A stretch of 34,244 nucleotides of DNA from Actinobacteria bacterium UBA912 (GTDB lineage: Bacteria; Actinomycetota; Coriobacteriia; Anaerosomatales; UBA912): the NCBI GenBank assembly GCA_002293965.1, contig DBEG01000062.1:1-34244 (forward strand). Reading direction: 5' to 3'. Numbering within the stretch: position 1 is the stretch's first letter; the number at the start of each line of letters is the position of its first letter. The notes beneath the pieces were generated by a model that was given only the letters and a program-made list of their open reading frames with translations, ran no database searches and was not told the DNA's origin. Positions 19,778 through 26,930 of the stretch are shown piece by piece. Position numbers and translations under genes: made by a program.

Positions 19778-19789
19778 CCGACTAGGGAG

Positions 19790-20182
19790 TTACGGACTCA
19801 GGCCCTTGGACATCCCGGCTATCATCCCGCCGAAGTACGGGATGAGCCAGATCAGCCACACGATGAAGCTGTAGCGGTGGAATCCCGTTTTGGCATCTTG
19901 GCTTCCGCGCGCCAGTACCCAGCTCGCCCAGATGGCGTGCAAGACCATGAGCACCAGCGCCGAAGTCCCCGTGATGTCGTGGATGAGGCTGGATTCGTAG
20001 CCGGCTCTCGTGAGACCCTTCATCAGCCACGTGCCGTATGCGTCCCAGGCCAGCCCAGCCCAGAAAGCGATCACGTGCCACAGCTTCAGGTCTCGCGCGA
20101 ACCGCTCACCCCACACGCCTGCGGAGTAGAAGACGAACGCGAGCGACATCGCTATCGATGGCCATATCAGATAGTCAGGCAT
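19790..20182 (-). CDS. Small four-helix membrane protein, HsmA-like
   Basis: A 130-residue integral membrane protein with four hydrophobic segments (about 5-23, 35-54, 68-90, 105-123). Its layout and FYSAGVWGER, LWHVIAFWAGLAWDAYGTWLM and LVLMVLHAIWASW segments resemble the HsmA (TIGR03987) family of short membrane proteins. Histidines sit in or beside several helices (LWHV, LIHD, VLHA, FHRY), a pattern that could bind heme, but this is inference. The start ATG 20180-20182 has no close ribosome-binding site; GAAGGAGGGT lies 18 bases upstream of it, ahead of very short overlapping start-stop units (see findings). It is divergent from the methionine operon. Confidence 0.7.
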   Translation of the reverse strand: MPDYLIWPSIAMSLAFVFYSAGVWGERFARDLKLWHVIAFWAGLAWDAYGTWLMKGLTRAGYESSLIHDITGTSALVLMVLHAIWASWVLARGSQDAKTGFHRYSFIVWLIWLIPYFGGMIAGMSKGLSP

Positions 20183-20202
20183 GCGCCATCATATCATTGC
20201 GG

Positions 20203-20231
20203 TTGACCCTCCTTCGGCATTTAGCTATCCT
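20203..20231 (+). promoter_or_regulatory. Promoter of the methionine leader-metYXW operon
   Basis: TTGACC (20203-20208) and TATCCT (20226-20231) are spaced by exactly 17 bases. Transcription should begin near 20238, giving a 5' leader of about 200 bases before metY that contains the Met-rich leader ORF. The same region must hold the opposing promoter for the HsmA-like gene, which I could not identify with confidence. Confidence 0.7.
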
Positions 20232-20276
20232 GTGCGAACCACTAGAGATCAGTGAAGGAGGTGCAAAGAAGAGAAC

Positions 20277-20387
20277 ATGATTTACCTGTCCCAGTTCGTG
20301 ATGATGATGGACATGATGATGACCCAGCCCGGGTCTGGTCGCGTTTGCGGCTGTTCCGGGCGCCTCGGCCACCCGGCCGGACGCTAA
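20277..20387 (+). CDS. Putative Met-rich attenuation leader peptide upstream of metY
   Basis: A 36-codon ORF from ATG 20277 to TAA 20385-20387. Codons 9-11 and 13-15 are all ATG (MMM-D-MMM), and the C-terminal half includes VCGCSG. Seven of the first fifteen residues are Met. A perfect anti-Shine-Dalgarno match, GAAGGAGGTG at 20254-20263, lies 13 bases upstream; AAGAAGAG is nearer. A good promoter lies about 39 bases before that and the methionine gene metY begins 54 bases after the stop. Runs of codons for the pathway's product in a short leader ORF are the hallmark of ribosome-mediated attenuation (trp, his and ilv leaders). The spacing of the ribosome-binding site is long, and translation is not proven. 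Confidence 0.55.
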   Translation: MIYLSQFVMMMDMMMTQPGSGRVCGCSGRLGHPAGR

Positions 20388-20395
20388 GGTCGGGT
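20328..20395 (+). promoter_or_regulatory. Possible alternating hairpins (attenuator) in the metY leader
   Basis: Four segments can pair in mutually exclusive ways: 1, CCCGG (20328-20332); 2, CCGGG (20356-20360); 3, ACCCGG (20371-20376); 4, TCGGGT (20390-20395). Segments 1:2, 2:3 and 3:4 are complementary. Segment 1 begins six bases after the second Met run, so a ribosome stalled on Met codons would cover it. No U-tract follows segment 4, so an intrinsic terminator is not evident; Rho-dependent termination or translational control would be needed. The high G+C content makes chance pairing likely. Confidence 0.3.
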
Positions 20396-20441
20396 ACATC
20401 TATCGGTTTCATCGACACGAACAATGAAAGGCAGGTTTATC

Positions 20442-21767
20442 ATGAGCGATTCTATTGCACCCGGCGCCGATGCGCCCCGAGTCCCCGGTTTCGACACCAC
20501 GGCCGTCCAAGGCGGCGCAAACCCGGATCCCACCACTGGCTCACGGGCGGTCCCCATCTACCAGACGGTCGCGTACAACTTCAAGGACACCGAGCACGCC
20601 GCCGACCTTTTCGGCTTGCGAGCGTTCGGCAACATCTACTCGCGGATCATGAACCCAACCAACGATGTGCTCGAGCAGCGCATCGCGTTGCTGGAAGGCG
20701 GTACGGGTGCGTTGGCCACGTCCTCAGGGCACGCTGCCGAGGTACTCTCGCTACTCAACGTGGCCGGAGCGGGCGATTCGATCGTGAGCTCAAACTCGCT
20801 TTATGGCGGCACGTGGAACATCTTCCTCCATACGTTCCGCAGGCTGGGCATCGAGGTTCGCTTCGTGGAGACCACTGATACCGACGGCTTCGCGGCGGCT
20901 TCGGATGCGACCACGAAGGCGTGGTTCGTCGAGACGATCGGCAATCCTCGCCTCGACGTGCCGGATCTGGCCGGCTTGGCCGAAGCGGGACGGTCACTGA
21001 ACATCCCGCTCGTGGTCGACAGCACGTTCGCCACGCCGTACCTGTGCAAGCCGATCAAGCACGGCGCAGCCGTCGTGGTCCACTCGCTCACCAAGTGGAT
21101 CGGCGGGCACGGAACCTCGATCGGCGGCGTCCTGGTCGACGGCGGGAACTTCGATTGGGGCGGCGGCAGGCACCCATGGTTCACCGAGCCGGACCCAAGC
21201 TACCACGGCTTGAAGTACTGGGACGTCTTCGGCGATTTTCCGGGGCTTGGCAACGTGGCATTCTCGATCAAGGCCCGCGTTCAGCTCCAGCGGGACCTTG
21301 GCGCGTCGCTCTCGCCCTTCAACGCGCAGCAGGTGTTGCTGGGGTTGGAGACACTGTCGTTGCGAGTGCAGCGGCACAGCGACAACGCGCTTGCGGTCGC
21401 GAAGTACCTCGAGGAGCACCCCAAGGTCGAGTGGGTCACGTACCCCGGCCTCGAATCGCATCCGACCAAGGCCAACGCCGACCGCTATCTGGAGAACGGG
21501 TATGGCGGGATCGTGGTCTTCGGCGTCAAGGGCGGCAGGGATGCCGGTCGCACCCTGATCGATAGCGTCGAGCTCTTCAGCCATCTGGCGAACGTGGGTG
21601 ACGCCAAGTCGCTCATCATCCACCCGGCGACCACGACGCACAGCCAGCTTTCCGCCGAAGAACTTGTGGCCGGCGGCATCTCCGAGGATTTGGTCCGGCT
21701 CTCAGTGGGCATTGAGAACGTCGAGGACATCATCGCCGACCTCGACCAGGCTTTGGGCAAGGTGTGA
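20442..21767 (+). CDS. metY: O-acetylhomoserine sulfhydrylase (O-acetylhomoserine aminocarboxypropyltransferase)
   Basis: A 441-residue PLP enzyme of the Cys/Met metabolism family that makes homocysteine from O-acetylhomoserine and sulfide. The PLP lysine is K218 in VHSLTKWIGGHGTSIGG. SRIMNPTNDVLEQRIALLEGG, SSGHAAE, SLYGGTWN and VDSTFATPYLCKP are typical of MetY rather than of the shorter cystathionine gamma-synthases, as is the total length. Start: ATG 20442 preceded by AAAGGCAGG, preferred over the in-frame ATG 20424, which begins within it. It is the first full gene after the Met-rich leader and is followed by metX seven bases later, so direct sulfhydrylation is the pathway encoded here. 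No metB or metC is in the window. Confidence 0.96.
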   Translation: MSDSIAPGADAPRVPGFDTTAVQGGANPDPTTGSRAVPIYQTVAYNFKDTEHAADLFGLRAFGNIYSRIMNPTNDVLEQRIALLEGGTGALATSSGHAAEVLSLLNVAGAGDSIVSSNSLYGGTWNIFLHTFRRLGIEVRFVETTDTDGFAAASDATTKAWFVETIGNPRLDVPDLAGLAEAGRSLNIPLVVDSTFATPYLCKPIKHGAAVVVHSLTKWIGGHGTSIGGVLVDGGNFDWGGGRHPWFTEPDPSYHGLKYWDVFGDFPGLGNVAFSIKARVQLQRDLGASLSPFNAQQVLLGLETLSLRVQRHSDNALAVAKYLEEHPKVEWVTYPGLESHPTKANADRYLENGYGGIVVFGVKGGRDAGRTLIDSVELFSHLANVGDAKSLIIHPATTTHSQLSAEELVAGGISEDLVRLSVGIENVEDIIADLDQALGKV

Positions 21768-21774
21768 TAGCACC

Positions 21775-22926
21775 ATGAGCGGGGTAAAGGTCATCCGCCT
21801 TCCGGTCGACTTGAAGTTGGCCGGCGGCGGGTACCTCCCACAAATCGACATCGCGTACGAGACCTTCGGCGAGTTGGATCGCAACCGATCGAATGCGGTG
21901 CTCATCTGCCACGCCCTGTCGGGTGACTCCCACGTGGCCACCGGGCCATGGGTCGATGGAGTCGAGCGACCGGGCTGGTGGGAGCCGATGGTCGGTCCCG
22001 GCAAAGCAATCGACACGCAGAAGTACTTCGTCATCTGCAGCAACGTCCTGGGCGGCTGCTCGGGGACGACCGGTCCCGGAAGCACCGACCCGGCGACCGG
22101 TGAGCCTTACGGATTGCGGTTCCCGATGGTGACGATCGAGGACATGGTGGACGCACAAGCCGCCCTTCTCGACGCGATAGGGGTGAAGCGCCTGCTTTGC
22201 GTGGTCGGCGGTTCGATGGGAGGCATGCAGGCGCTGGCCTGGAGCCGAAGATATCCGCAGCGGGTTGCGAGCATGATCGGATGCGCGACCACATGGAGAC
22301 TGGCACCGCAGGCCATCGCGTTCAACGAGGTGGGTCGCACGGCCATCCTCGGCGATTCAGGCTTCATGGACGGGGATTATCCGGCGGACCAGCAGCCGGA
22401 GCACGGCCTCGCTATCGCCCGGATGATCGGACACATAACCTATCTTTCCGAAGAGTCGATGCGCGACAAGTTCGGCCGAAGGCTGGCCAAGCGAGAAGGG
22501 CACGCCTACGACTTCGTCACTGAGTTCGAGGTGGAGAGCTACCTCGCGCACCAGGGCCGCAAGTTCGTGGAGCGGTTCGACGCGAACACGTACCTGTACA
22601 TGACCAAGGCGATGGACTACTTCGACCTCGCGGGCGACGCGCCCTCCTTGGCCGAGGCGCTGCGCAATGTGCAGTCGAGGTTCTTGTTCCTGACCTTCTC
22701 AAGCGATTGGCTGTTCCCGACGCACGAGACCAAGGAGATCGTCGACGCGCTCTGTCAGGTCGGTGCCGAGGTCAGCTTCGCCGAGATAAAGAGTCCCTAT
22801 GGGCACGACGCCTTCCTGCTCGAACCCGAGGAGCAGACGGCGTTCGTCAGGCCTTTCCTGGAAAGCGTGTACGAGAAGGAGTTTGCGGCCGCATCCAGCC
22901 GCCTCAAGGAGGGCGATGCCGTATGA
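21775..22926 (+). CDS. metX: Homoserine O-acetyltransferase (MetX)
   Basis: A 383-residue alpha/beta-hydrolase that acetylates homoserine from acetyl-CoA, the committed step supplying MetY. The catalytic triad is S147 in VGGSMGG, D311 in SSDWLFP and H344 in YGHDAFL. NVLGGCSGTTGPGS, the MetX-family acyl-CoA/oxyanion region, is at about 88-101. I cannot tell acetyl- from succinyl-transferase with certainty, since specificity depends on a few residues, but pairing with metY favours acetyl. ATG 21775 follows the metY stop by seven bases and the metX stop overlaps metW as ATGA. Confidence 0.95.
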   Translation: MSGVKVIRLPVDLKLAGGGYLPQIDIAYETFGELDRNRSNAVLICHALSGDSHVATGPWVDGVERPGWWEPMVGPGKAIDTQKYFVICSNVLGGCSGTTGPGSTDPATGEPYGLRFPMVTIEDMVDAQAALLDAIGVKRLLCVVGGSMGGMQALAWSRRYPQRVASMIGCATTWRLAPQAIAFNEVGRTAILGDSGFMDGDYPADQQPEHGLAIARMIGHITYLSEESMRDKFGRRLAKREGHAYDFVTEFEVESYLAHQGRKFVERFDANTYLYMTKAMDYFDLAGDAPSLAEALRNVQSRFLFLTFSSDWLFPTHETKEIVDALCQVGAEVSFAEIKSPYGHDAFLLEPEEQTAFVRPFLESVYEKEFAAASSRLKEGDAV

Positions 22927-23552
22927 CGGCTGCGGATCTGTTGAGAGCCGACCTTCGGCTGATCACCGACATCATCCCGGTCGGCAGCAGGGTACTCGAC
23001 CTGGGGTGTGGCGACGGCTCGCTCATGGTGCATCTGCGCGACGAGAAGGAGTGCGAGGTCCGAGGCATCGAAATCCTGCCCGATAGGGTGGCTACCGCCA
23101 TCGGGCGCGGGCTATCCGTGGTGCAGGGCGACCTGGATGAAGGGCTGGGCGCATTCCCTGACCAGCTGTTCGACGTGGTCGTCCTGTCCCAGACCCTGCA
23201 GGTGGTCCGGCGACCGGCTTTCGTGCTTGGCGAGATGCTTAGGGTCGGCCGAATCGGCGTGCTCACTTTCCCGAACTTCGGGTATTGGCGCATCAGGGGC
23301 TACCTTGCCTTGCGCGGCAGGATGCCGGTTTCCAAGGCGATCCCATACACCTGGTACGACACACCCAACATCCACCACACTACGCTGAAGGATTTCCGGG
23401 ATTTCGTGGTCGCCAAAGGCGGCGTGATCGAGCGGGAGATCCCTTTGCGGGTCTCAGGCTGGAGCAAGGACGCGCGTCCTCGGCATACGCTTCCCAACCT
23501 GCTCGCTGACACTGTGCTGGCGGTGGTGCGGGCAGCGGATGTCGGCGAATGA
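22923..23552 (+). CDS. metW: Methionine biosynthesis protein MetW (SAM-dependent methyltransferase fold)
   Basis: A 209-residue class I methyltransferase-fold protein. The SAM motif is VLDLGCGDGSLMVHL (about 24-38), followed by VRGIEILPDRVATAI, VVQGDLDEGL, FDVVVLSQTLQ and the MetW-typical VLTFPNFGYWRIRGYLALRGRMPVS and PYTWYDTPNIHHTTLKDF. In proteobacteria MetW is encoded next to metX and supports MetX activity; the same pairing here suggests the same partnership. It is translationally coupled to metX (ATGA overlap) and its 3' end overlaps the rsgA start by 14 bases. Confidence 0.94.
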   Translation: MTAADLLRADLRLITDIIPVGSRVLDLGCGDGSLMVHLRDEKECEVRGIEILPDRVATAIGRGLSVVQGDLDEGLGAFPDQLFDVVVLSQTLQVVRRPAFVLGEMLRVGRIGVLTFPNFGYWRIRGYLALRGRMPVSKAIPYTWYDTPNIHHTTLKDFRDFVVAKGGVIEREIPLRVSGWSKDARPRHTLPNLLADTVLAVVRAADVGE

Positions 23553-24699
23553 CCGCATTACGTGCTACGCTTGGCAGGTGGATGATGCACTGTCAGATGT
23601 GGACTACCAGGTAAGCGACCTGGCTGCACTGGGGTTCTCCGATGATGTCCGGGAACACTTCGGGGGCCATGTCGCCTCGGGGTTGCTCCCTGCCAGAATT
23701 ACCCGAGTCGACCGAGGCATGCCCATCGCACTCAGCGAGCAGGGGGCCTTCCGCGTCGAGTACTCGCAGAGCTTGCGCGAGGTGCCGGGTTCAACTCCTA
23801 AAGGTGCGGTCGTCGGGGATTGGGTCGGTTTGACTCGACCCGATGGGCATGAAGCTTGGCTGATCGACGCGATCCTCCCCAGGAAGAGCGCTTTCCACCG
23901 AAAGGACCCTGCTGAAGGGGCCGAGCAGCAGGTGGTCATAGCGAACGTCGACGTGATCTTCGTGATGCAGTCACTTTCGGGGGATGGGATCAATGTCCGC
24001 AGGTTGGAACGCGAATTGGTGATGGCGTGGGAGAGCGGTGCGGTTCCCGTGATCGTCCTCTCGAAAGCCGACCTTGTCGACGACCCCGACGGCAAAGCCG
24101 CCGTGGCCCGTGAGATCGCCTTCGGCGTCGACGTCATCATCGAGAGCGCTGTGACTGGAGAAGGGGTCGATGAGGTCCGGGCGCGGATACCGGCAGGGTC
24201 GACCGCCGCTTTACTCGGCAGTTCAGGCGTTGGGAAGTCTACACTGGTGAACAGGCTGTTGGGCATCGAGTCGGTCAAGACCGCGGAGACGCGATCGAAA
24301 GACGATAAGGGCAGACATACGACCACCGCGAGGGAGATGTTCGTGATGCCAGGGGGAGGCGTCATCATCGACACTCCCGGCATGCGCGGTCTGTCGCTTT
24401 GGAACTCCCAAAAGGGGATGGCGGCTGCCTTTCCCGACATCGTTTCGCTTGAAGAGCAGTGCCGCTTCGGCGATTGCGCACATGACAAAGAGCCCGGTTG
24501 CGCTGTGTCTGCGGCGGTCGCGGCTGGAGAGCTGAAGCAGGGACGCGTCGACAGTTGGCGAAGGTTGCAGGAGGAACTCGAGGTCCTCTCCGTCCGCCAG
24601 GAGGACATCGCCAGACGCGGCGATGGCAAGAAGACCAAGTCGCGTCCGGGCGGTCCCGATCACAAGGCGAGGGGCAGAGGAGTCGATCAGGAGTATTGA
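23539..24699 (+). CDS. rsgA: Ribosome small-subunit GTPase RsgA (YjeQ/YloQ)
   Basis: A 386-residue circularly permuted GTPase that checks late 30S maturation. An N-terminal OB domain (about 45-115) precedes the permuted G motifs: G4 SKAD (about 175), then G1 GSSGVGKST (227-235), the switch region KGRHTTTAR, and G3 DTPGMRG. A zinc-binding domain follows (CRFGDCAHDKEPGC). A Lys/Arg/Gly-rich tail (KKTKSRPGG and RGRG) may contact rRNA. The ATG lies inside metW; an AGCGG stretch just upstream is a weak ribosome-binding site, so the gene may depend on metW translation. The stop is embedded in the promoter of the next operon. Confidence 0.95.
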   Translation: MSANDRITCYAWQVDDALSDVDYQVSDLAALGFSDDVREHFGGHVASGLLPARITRVDRGMPIALSEQGAFRVEYSQSLREVPGSTPKGAVVGDWVGLTRPDGHEAWLIDAILPRKSAFHRKDPAEGAEQQVVIANVDVIFVMQSLSGDGINVRRLERELVMAWESGAVPVIVLSKADLVDDPDGKAAVAREIAFGVDVIIESAVTGEGVDEVRARIPAGSTAALLGSSGVGKSTLVNRLLGIESVKTAETRSKDDKGRHTTTAREMFVMPGGGVIIDTPGMRGLSLWNSQKGMAAAFPDIVSLEEQCRFGDCAHDKEPGCAVSAAVAAGELKQGRVDSWRRLQEELEVLSVRQEDIARRGDGKKTKSRPGGPDHKARGRGVDQEY

Positions 24700-24724
24700 G
24701 GTGTTGGAGCATCAGGACTATCCT
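24696..24724 (+). promoter_or_regulatory. Promoter of the TrkH membrane operon
   Basis: TTGAGG (24696-24701) and TATCCT (24719-24724) are separated by exactly 17 bases. The -35 box overlaps the rsgA stop codon. Transcription should begin near 24731, about 40 bases before the small membrane-peptide gene. Confidence 0.6.
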
Positions 24725-24771
24725 GTACCTTTGCATGACGTAGCGTCGAAGCGAGAGCAGGATCGTCGCCC

Positions 24772-24900
24772 ATGAAGATACACCGATTCCAGAATCCATT
24801 CGAACACTGGAGGAGCGGTTTGGCCGCCGAGCTCCTAGCCTTTGCACTCTTCATGTTGGTCGTAGCGGGGGCGGTCGTCTTACTTGCGCGGATGCTGTGA
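24772..24900 (+). CDS. 42-residue single-span membrane protein preceding trkH
   Basis: Starts at ATG 24772 and ends at TGA 24898-24900. The N-terminal part (MKIHRFQNPFEHWRSG) is polar and basic; residues about 18-41 form one hydrophobic helix ending LLARML. GCAGGAT about ten bases upstream is a fair ribosome-binding site. It is the first gene after a good promoter and lies 15 bases before trkH, like small subunits such as KdpF in other potassium systems. I do not recognise a family. A role as a TrkH accessory or assembly subunit is a guess from position. Confidence 0.6.
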   Translation: MKIHRFQNPFEHWRSGLAAELLAFALFMLVVAGAVVLLARML

Positions 24901-24915
24901 AGTGAGGTCGTTTCG

Positions 24916-26433
24916 TTGCTACCTCGGATGACGTGGATCGACACAAGGATCATCCTCTACTACACCGGGCTGTTCGTATTCGGAATCGCAGCTGCGATGG
25001 TCGTGCCATTGGTGACGGGAATCTTGATGGCCGAGTGGAACGCCGCGCTGGATTACCTGTTGGGCATCTCGGCAGCGCTGGTCATCGCTGGAACCCTGCG
25101 ATTCGCGCGGGTCGAGAACGCACGGGTGACGCATACCCACGCCCTGATCCTCACCGCCTCAGGATGGCTTGCCGCCTCTCTGGTAGCGGCGATTCCACTA
25201 GCCCTGTCGCCTGCGTACGTGAGTTACCTCGATGCACTCTTCGACTCCGTGTCGGGGCTGACCACCTCAGGGCTGACGGTAGCTAAAGACCTCGACCACA
25301 TGGCACACGCTCACAACATGTGGCGCCATCTCACCCACCTGATCGGGGGACAGGGTATCGTGGTCGCGGCCATCTCGCTGTCGATCGGGCTGCGTTCAGG
25401 CGCTTTCTCCTTGTATGTGGCGGAGGGCCGCGACGAGCGGATCATGCCCAACGTGATCCATAGCGCAAGGTTCATCTGGTACGTCACTGCCGTCTATGTG
25501 CTGCTGGGCACAGTGGCTCTTTCGGCAGTGAACTTCGGCTTGGGGATGGAGCCAGCCAGAGGGGTACTCCATGCTTTCTGGATGTCGATGGCTGCCTATG
25601 ACACCGGAGGCTTTGCGCCGCAATCGATGAATGCGCTCTACTACCATAGTTTCACACTCGAGATCGTGACGCTCTTCCTGATGATCGGCGGAGCGATGAA
25701 CTTCAATCTTCACGCCCAAGTCTGGCGCGGCGACAAGACCGAGCTGTGGCGAAATATCGAGACCAAGGTGTTGGCAATCAACGTGTTCGTGCTCTCGATC
25801 GTCGTTGCCATAGGACTTGCCGCGACCGCTGTCTTCAACGAGCCGATGGAGATCTTGCGAAAAGGCATGTACCACGTGATCTCGGCGCATTCGGGCACAG
25901 GACATCAGACTATCTACGGAATCCAGTGGTTCACCGACTACGGCGGTGGAGCGGCCGCCGCGATAATCCTGGCGATGGCTGCCGGAGGTGCGGTCTCCTC
26001 GACAGCTGGTGGCATCAAGGCACTAAGGCTGGGGATGATAGTCGAGACCATCATCCATCAGATCAAGCTGGCGATGTCTCCTCGCACCGCAATCGTCACC
26101 ACAAGGTTCCATCACTTGGGCGAGAGGCTTCTCACTCCCGAGATCACCAGTGCCGCCGCGATAGTGTTCATCCTGTATGTCATCACTTACATCACAGGTG
26201 CGCTGATCGGTGTTGCCTACGGGTACGGTGCCGCCGAATCGCTGTTCGAGTCGATATCTGCGACGGCGAACGTAGGGCTGTCCTCCGGGATAACCGGCCC
26301 TAACATGCCCACCGGCCTGAAGTACCTCTACATGTTCCAGATGTGGGCAGGGCGACTGGAATTCATCGCGGTATTCGTCCTGATGACCCAGGTGTTGGCA
26401 TCCGTCGCATCGCTTTTGAAGGGCAAGAAGTGA
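24916..26433 (+). CDS. trkH: TrkH/KtrB-type potassium channel subunit
   Basis: A 505-residue integral membrane protein of the Trk/Ktr/HKT superfamily, importing K+ (or Na+). The four pore loops with their filter glycines are visible: SGLTTSGLTV, AAYDTGGFAP, SAHSGTGHQT and SATANVGLSS, each followed by a helix. LIGGQGIVVAA and GGAVSSTAGGIKALR (intramembrane gate region) are also typical. AGTGAGGT (24901-24908) supports TTG 24916 at seven-base spacing rather than the ATG at 24928. Its cytosolic gating subunit TrkA/KtrA is not in the window. It overlaps the OB-like membrane-protein gene by four bases (GTGA). Confidence 0.95.
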   Translation: MLPRMTWIDTRIILYYTGLFVFGIAAAMVVPLVTGILMAEWNAALDYLLGISAALVIAGTLRFARVENARVTHTHALILTASGWLAASLVAAIPLALSPAYVSYLDALFDSVSGLTTSGLTVAKDLDHMAHAHNMWRHLTHLIGGQGIVVAAISLSIGLRSGAFSLYVAEGRDERIMPNVIHSARFIWYVTAVYVLLGTVALSAVNFGLGMEPARGVLHAFWMSMAAYDTGGFAPQSMNALYYHSFTLEIVTLFLMIGGAMNFNLHAQVWRGDKTELWRNIETKVLAINVFVLSIVVAIGLAATAVFNEPMEILRKGMYHVISAHSGTGHQTIYGIQWFTDYGGGAAAAIILAMAAGGAVSSTAGGIKALRLGMIVETIIHQIKLAMSPRTAIVTTRFHHLGERLLTPEITSAAAIVFILYVITYITGALIGVAYGYGAAESLFESISATANVGLSSGITGPNMPTGLKYLYMFQMWAGRLEFIAVFVLMTQVLASVASLLKGKK

Positions 26434-26930
26434 GACGCGCGAAGGGTTTGAGCATACTGGCTGCCTTGGTCCTGTTTGCGAGTCCCGTCGCAGCGTCGGC
26501 CGCAGACGCGTTCTCGCCCGACGAACTGATCGCCTTGGAGCGATACATGGATGGCCGAAGGGTCACTATCCAGGGCGAGGCCATCGGCGAGGACCTAAGG
26601 GCAGGCCCAGACTACCGCTGGGTCAATCTGCTCGGTGAGTCGGTGGCGGTCGGCGTCTATATGCATGAAATGGACGCAGGTCTTATCGACAGCTATGGCT
26701 CGTATAAGAGTACCGGCGACATAGTTCGGGTCACCGGAACACTGAACTTCGCGTGCGATGAGCACGGCGGTGATCTGGACGTCCACGCGGAGATCGTCGA
26801 GGTCGTCGAGGAGGGCCAACCGGTGTCGCGGGACCTCGATTTATGGAAGCTACTTGTCGTTGCGGTTGCACTCGCTGTGTTCGGGGCTCAGACGCTGGTC
26901 TATCGCTGGTATAGAGCCCGGAGCATGTGA
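26430..26930 (+). CDS. Membrane-anchored extracytoplasmic OB-fold-like protein
   Basis: A 166-residue protein with a signal peptide (1-25, ending ASA-ADA), a small beta-rich domain (about 35-130, with GRRVTIQGEAIGEDLRAG, YRWVNLLGESVAVGVYM, GDIVRVTGTLN and GGDLDVHAEIVEVVEEG) and one C-terminal transmembrane helix (about 140-157). The strand pattern and V-x-G motifs resemble an OB fold, but no named family is clear. The GTG start overlaps the trkH stop (GTGA), and its own stop overlaps the ABC ATPase start. Position between a cation channel and an ABC exporter suggests a membrane or envelope accessory. Function unknown. Confidence 0.75.
   Translation: MRRAKGLSILAALVLFASPVAASAADAFSPDELIALERYMDGRRVTIQGEAIGEDLRAGPDYRWVNLLGESVAVGVYMHEMDAGLIDSYGSYKSTGDIVRVTGTLNFACDEHGGDLDVHAEIVEVVEEGQPVSRDLDLWKLLVVAVALAVFGAQTLVYRWYRARSM

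Noticed and set aside
20238..20441. SAM riboswitch (SAM-I, SAM-IV) or T-box in the metY leader
   Set aside because: I could not find the conserved core motifs of these RNAs or a T-box UGG-containing sequence, and the leader contains a Met-rich ORF instead. An Infernal search against Rfam would settle it.
20252..20878. Overlapping long frame from 20252 through the metY region
   Set aside because: Out of frame with both the leader peptide and metY; Arg-rich and without domains.
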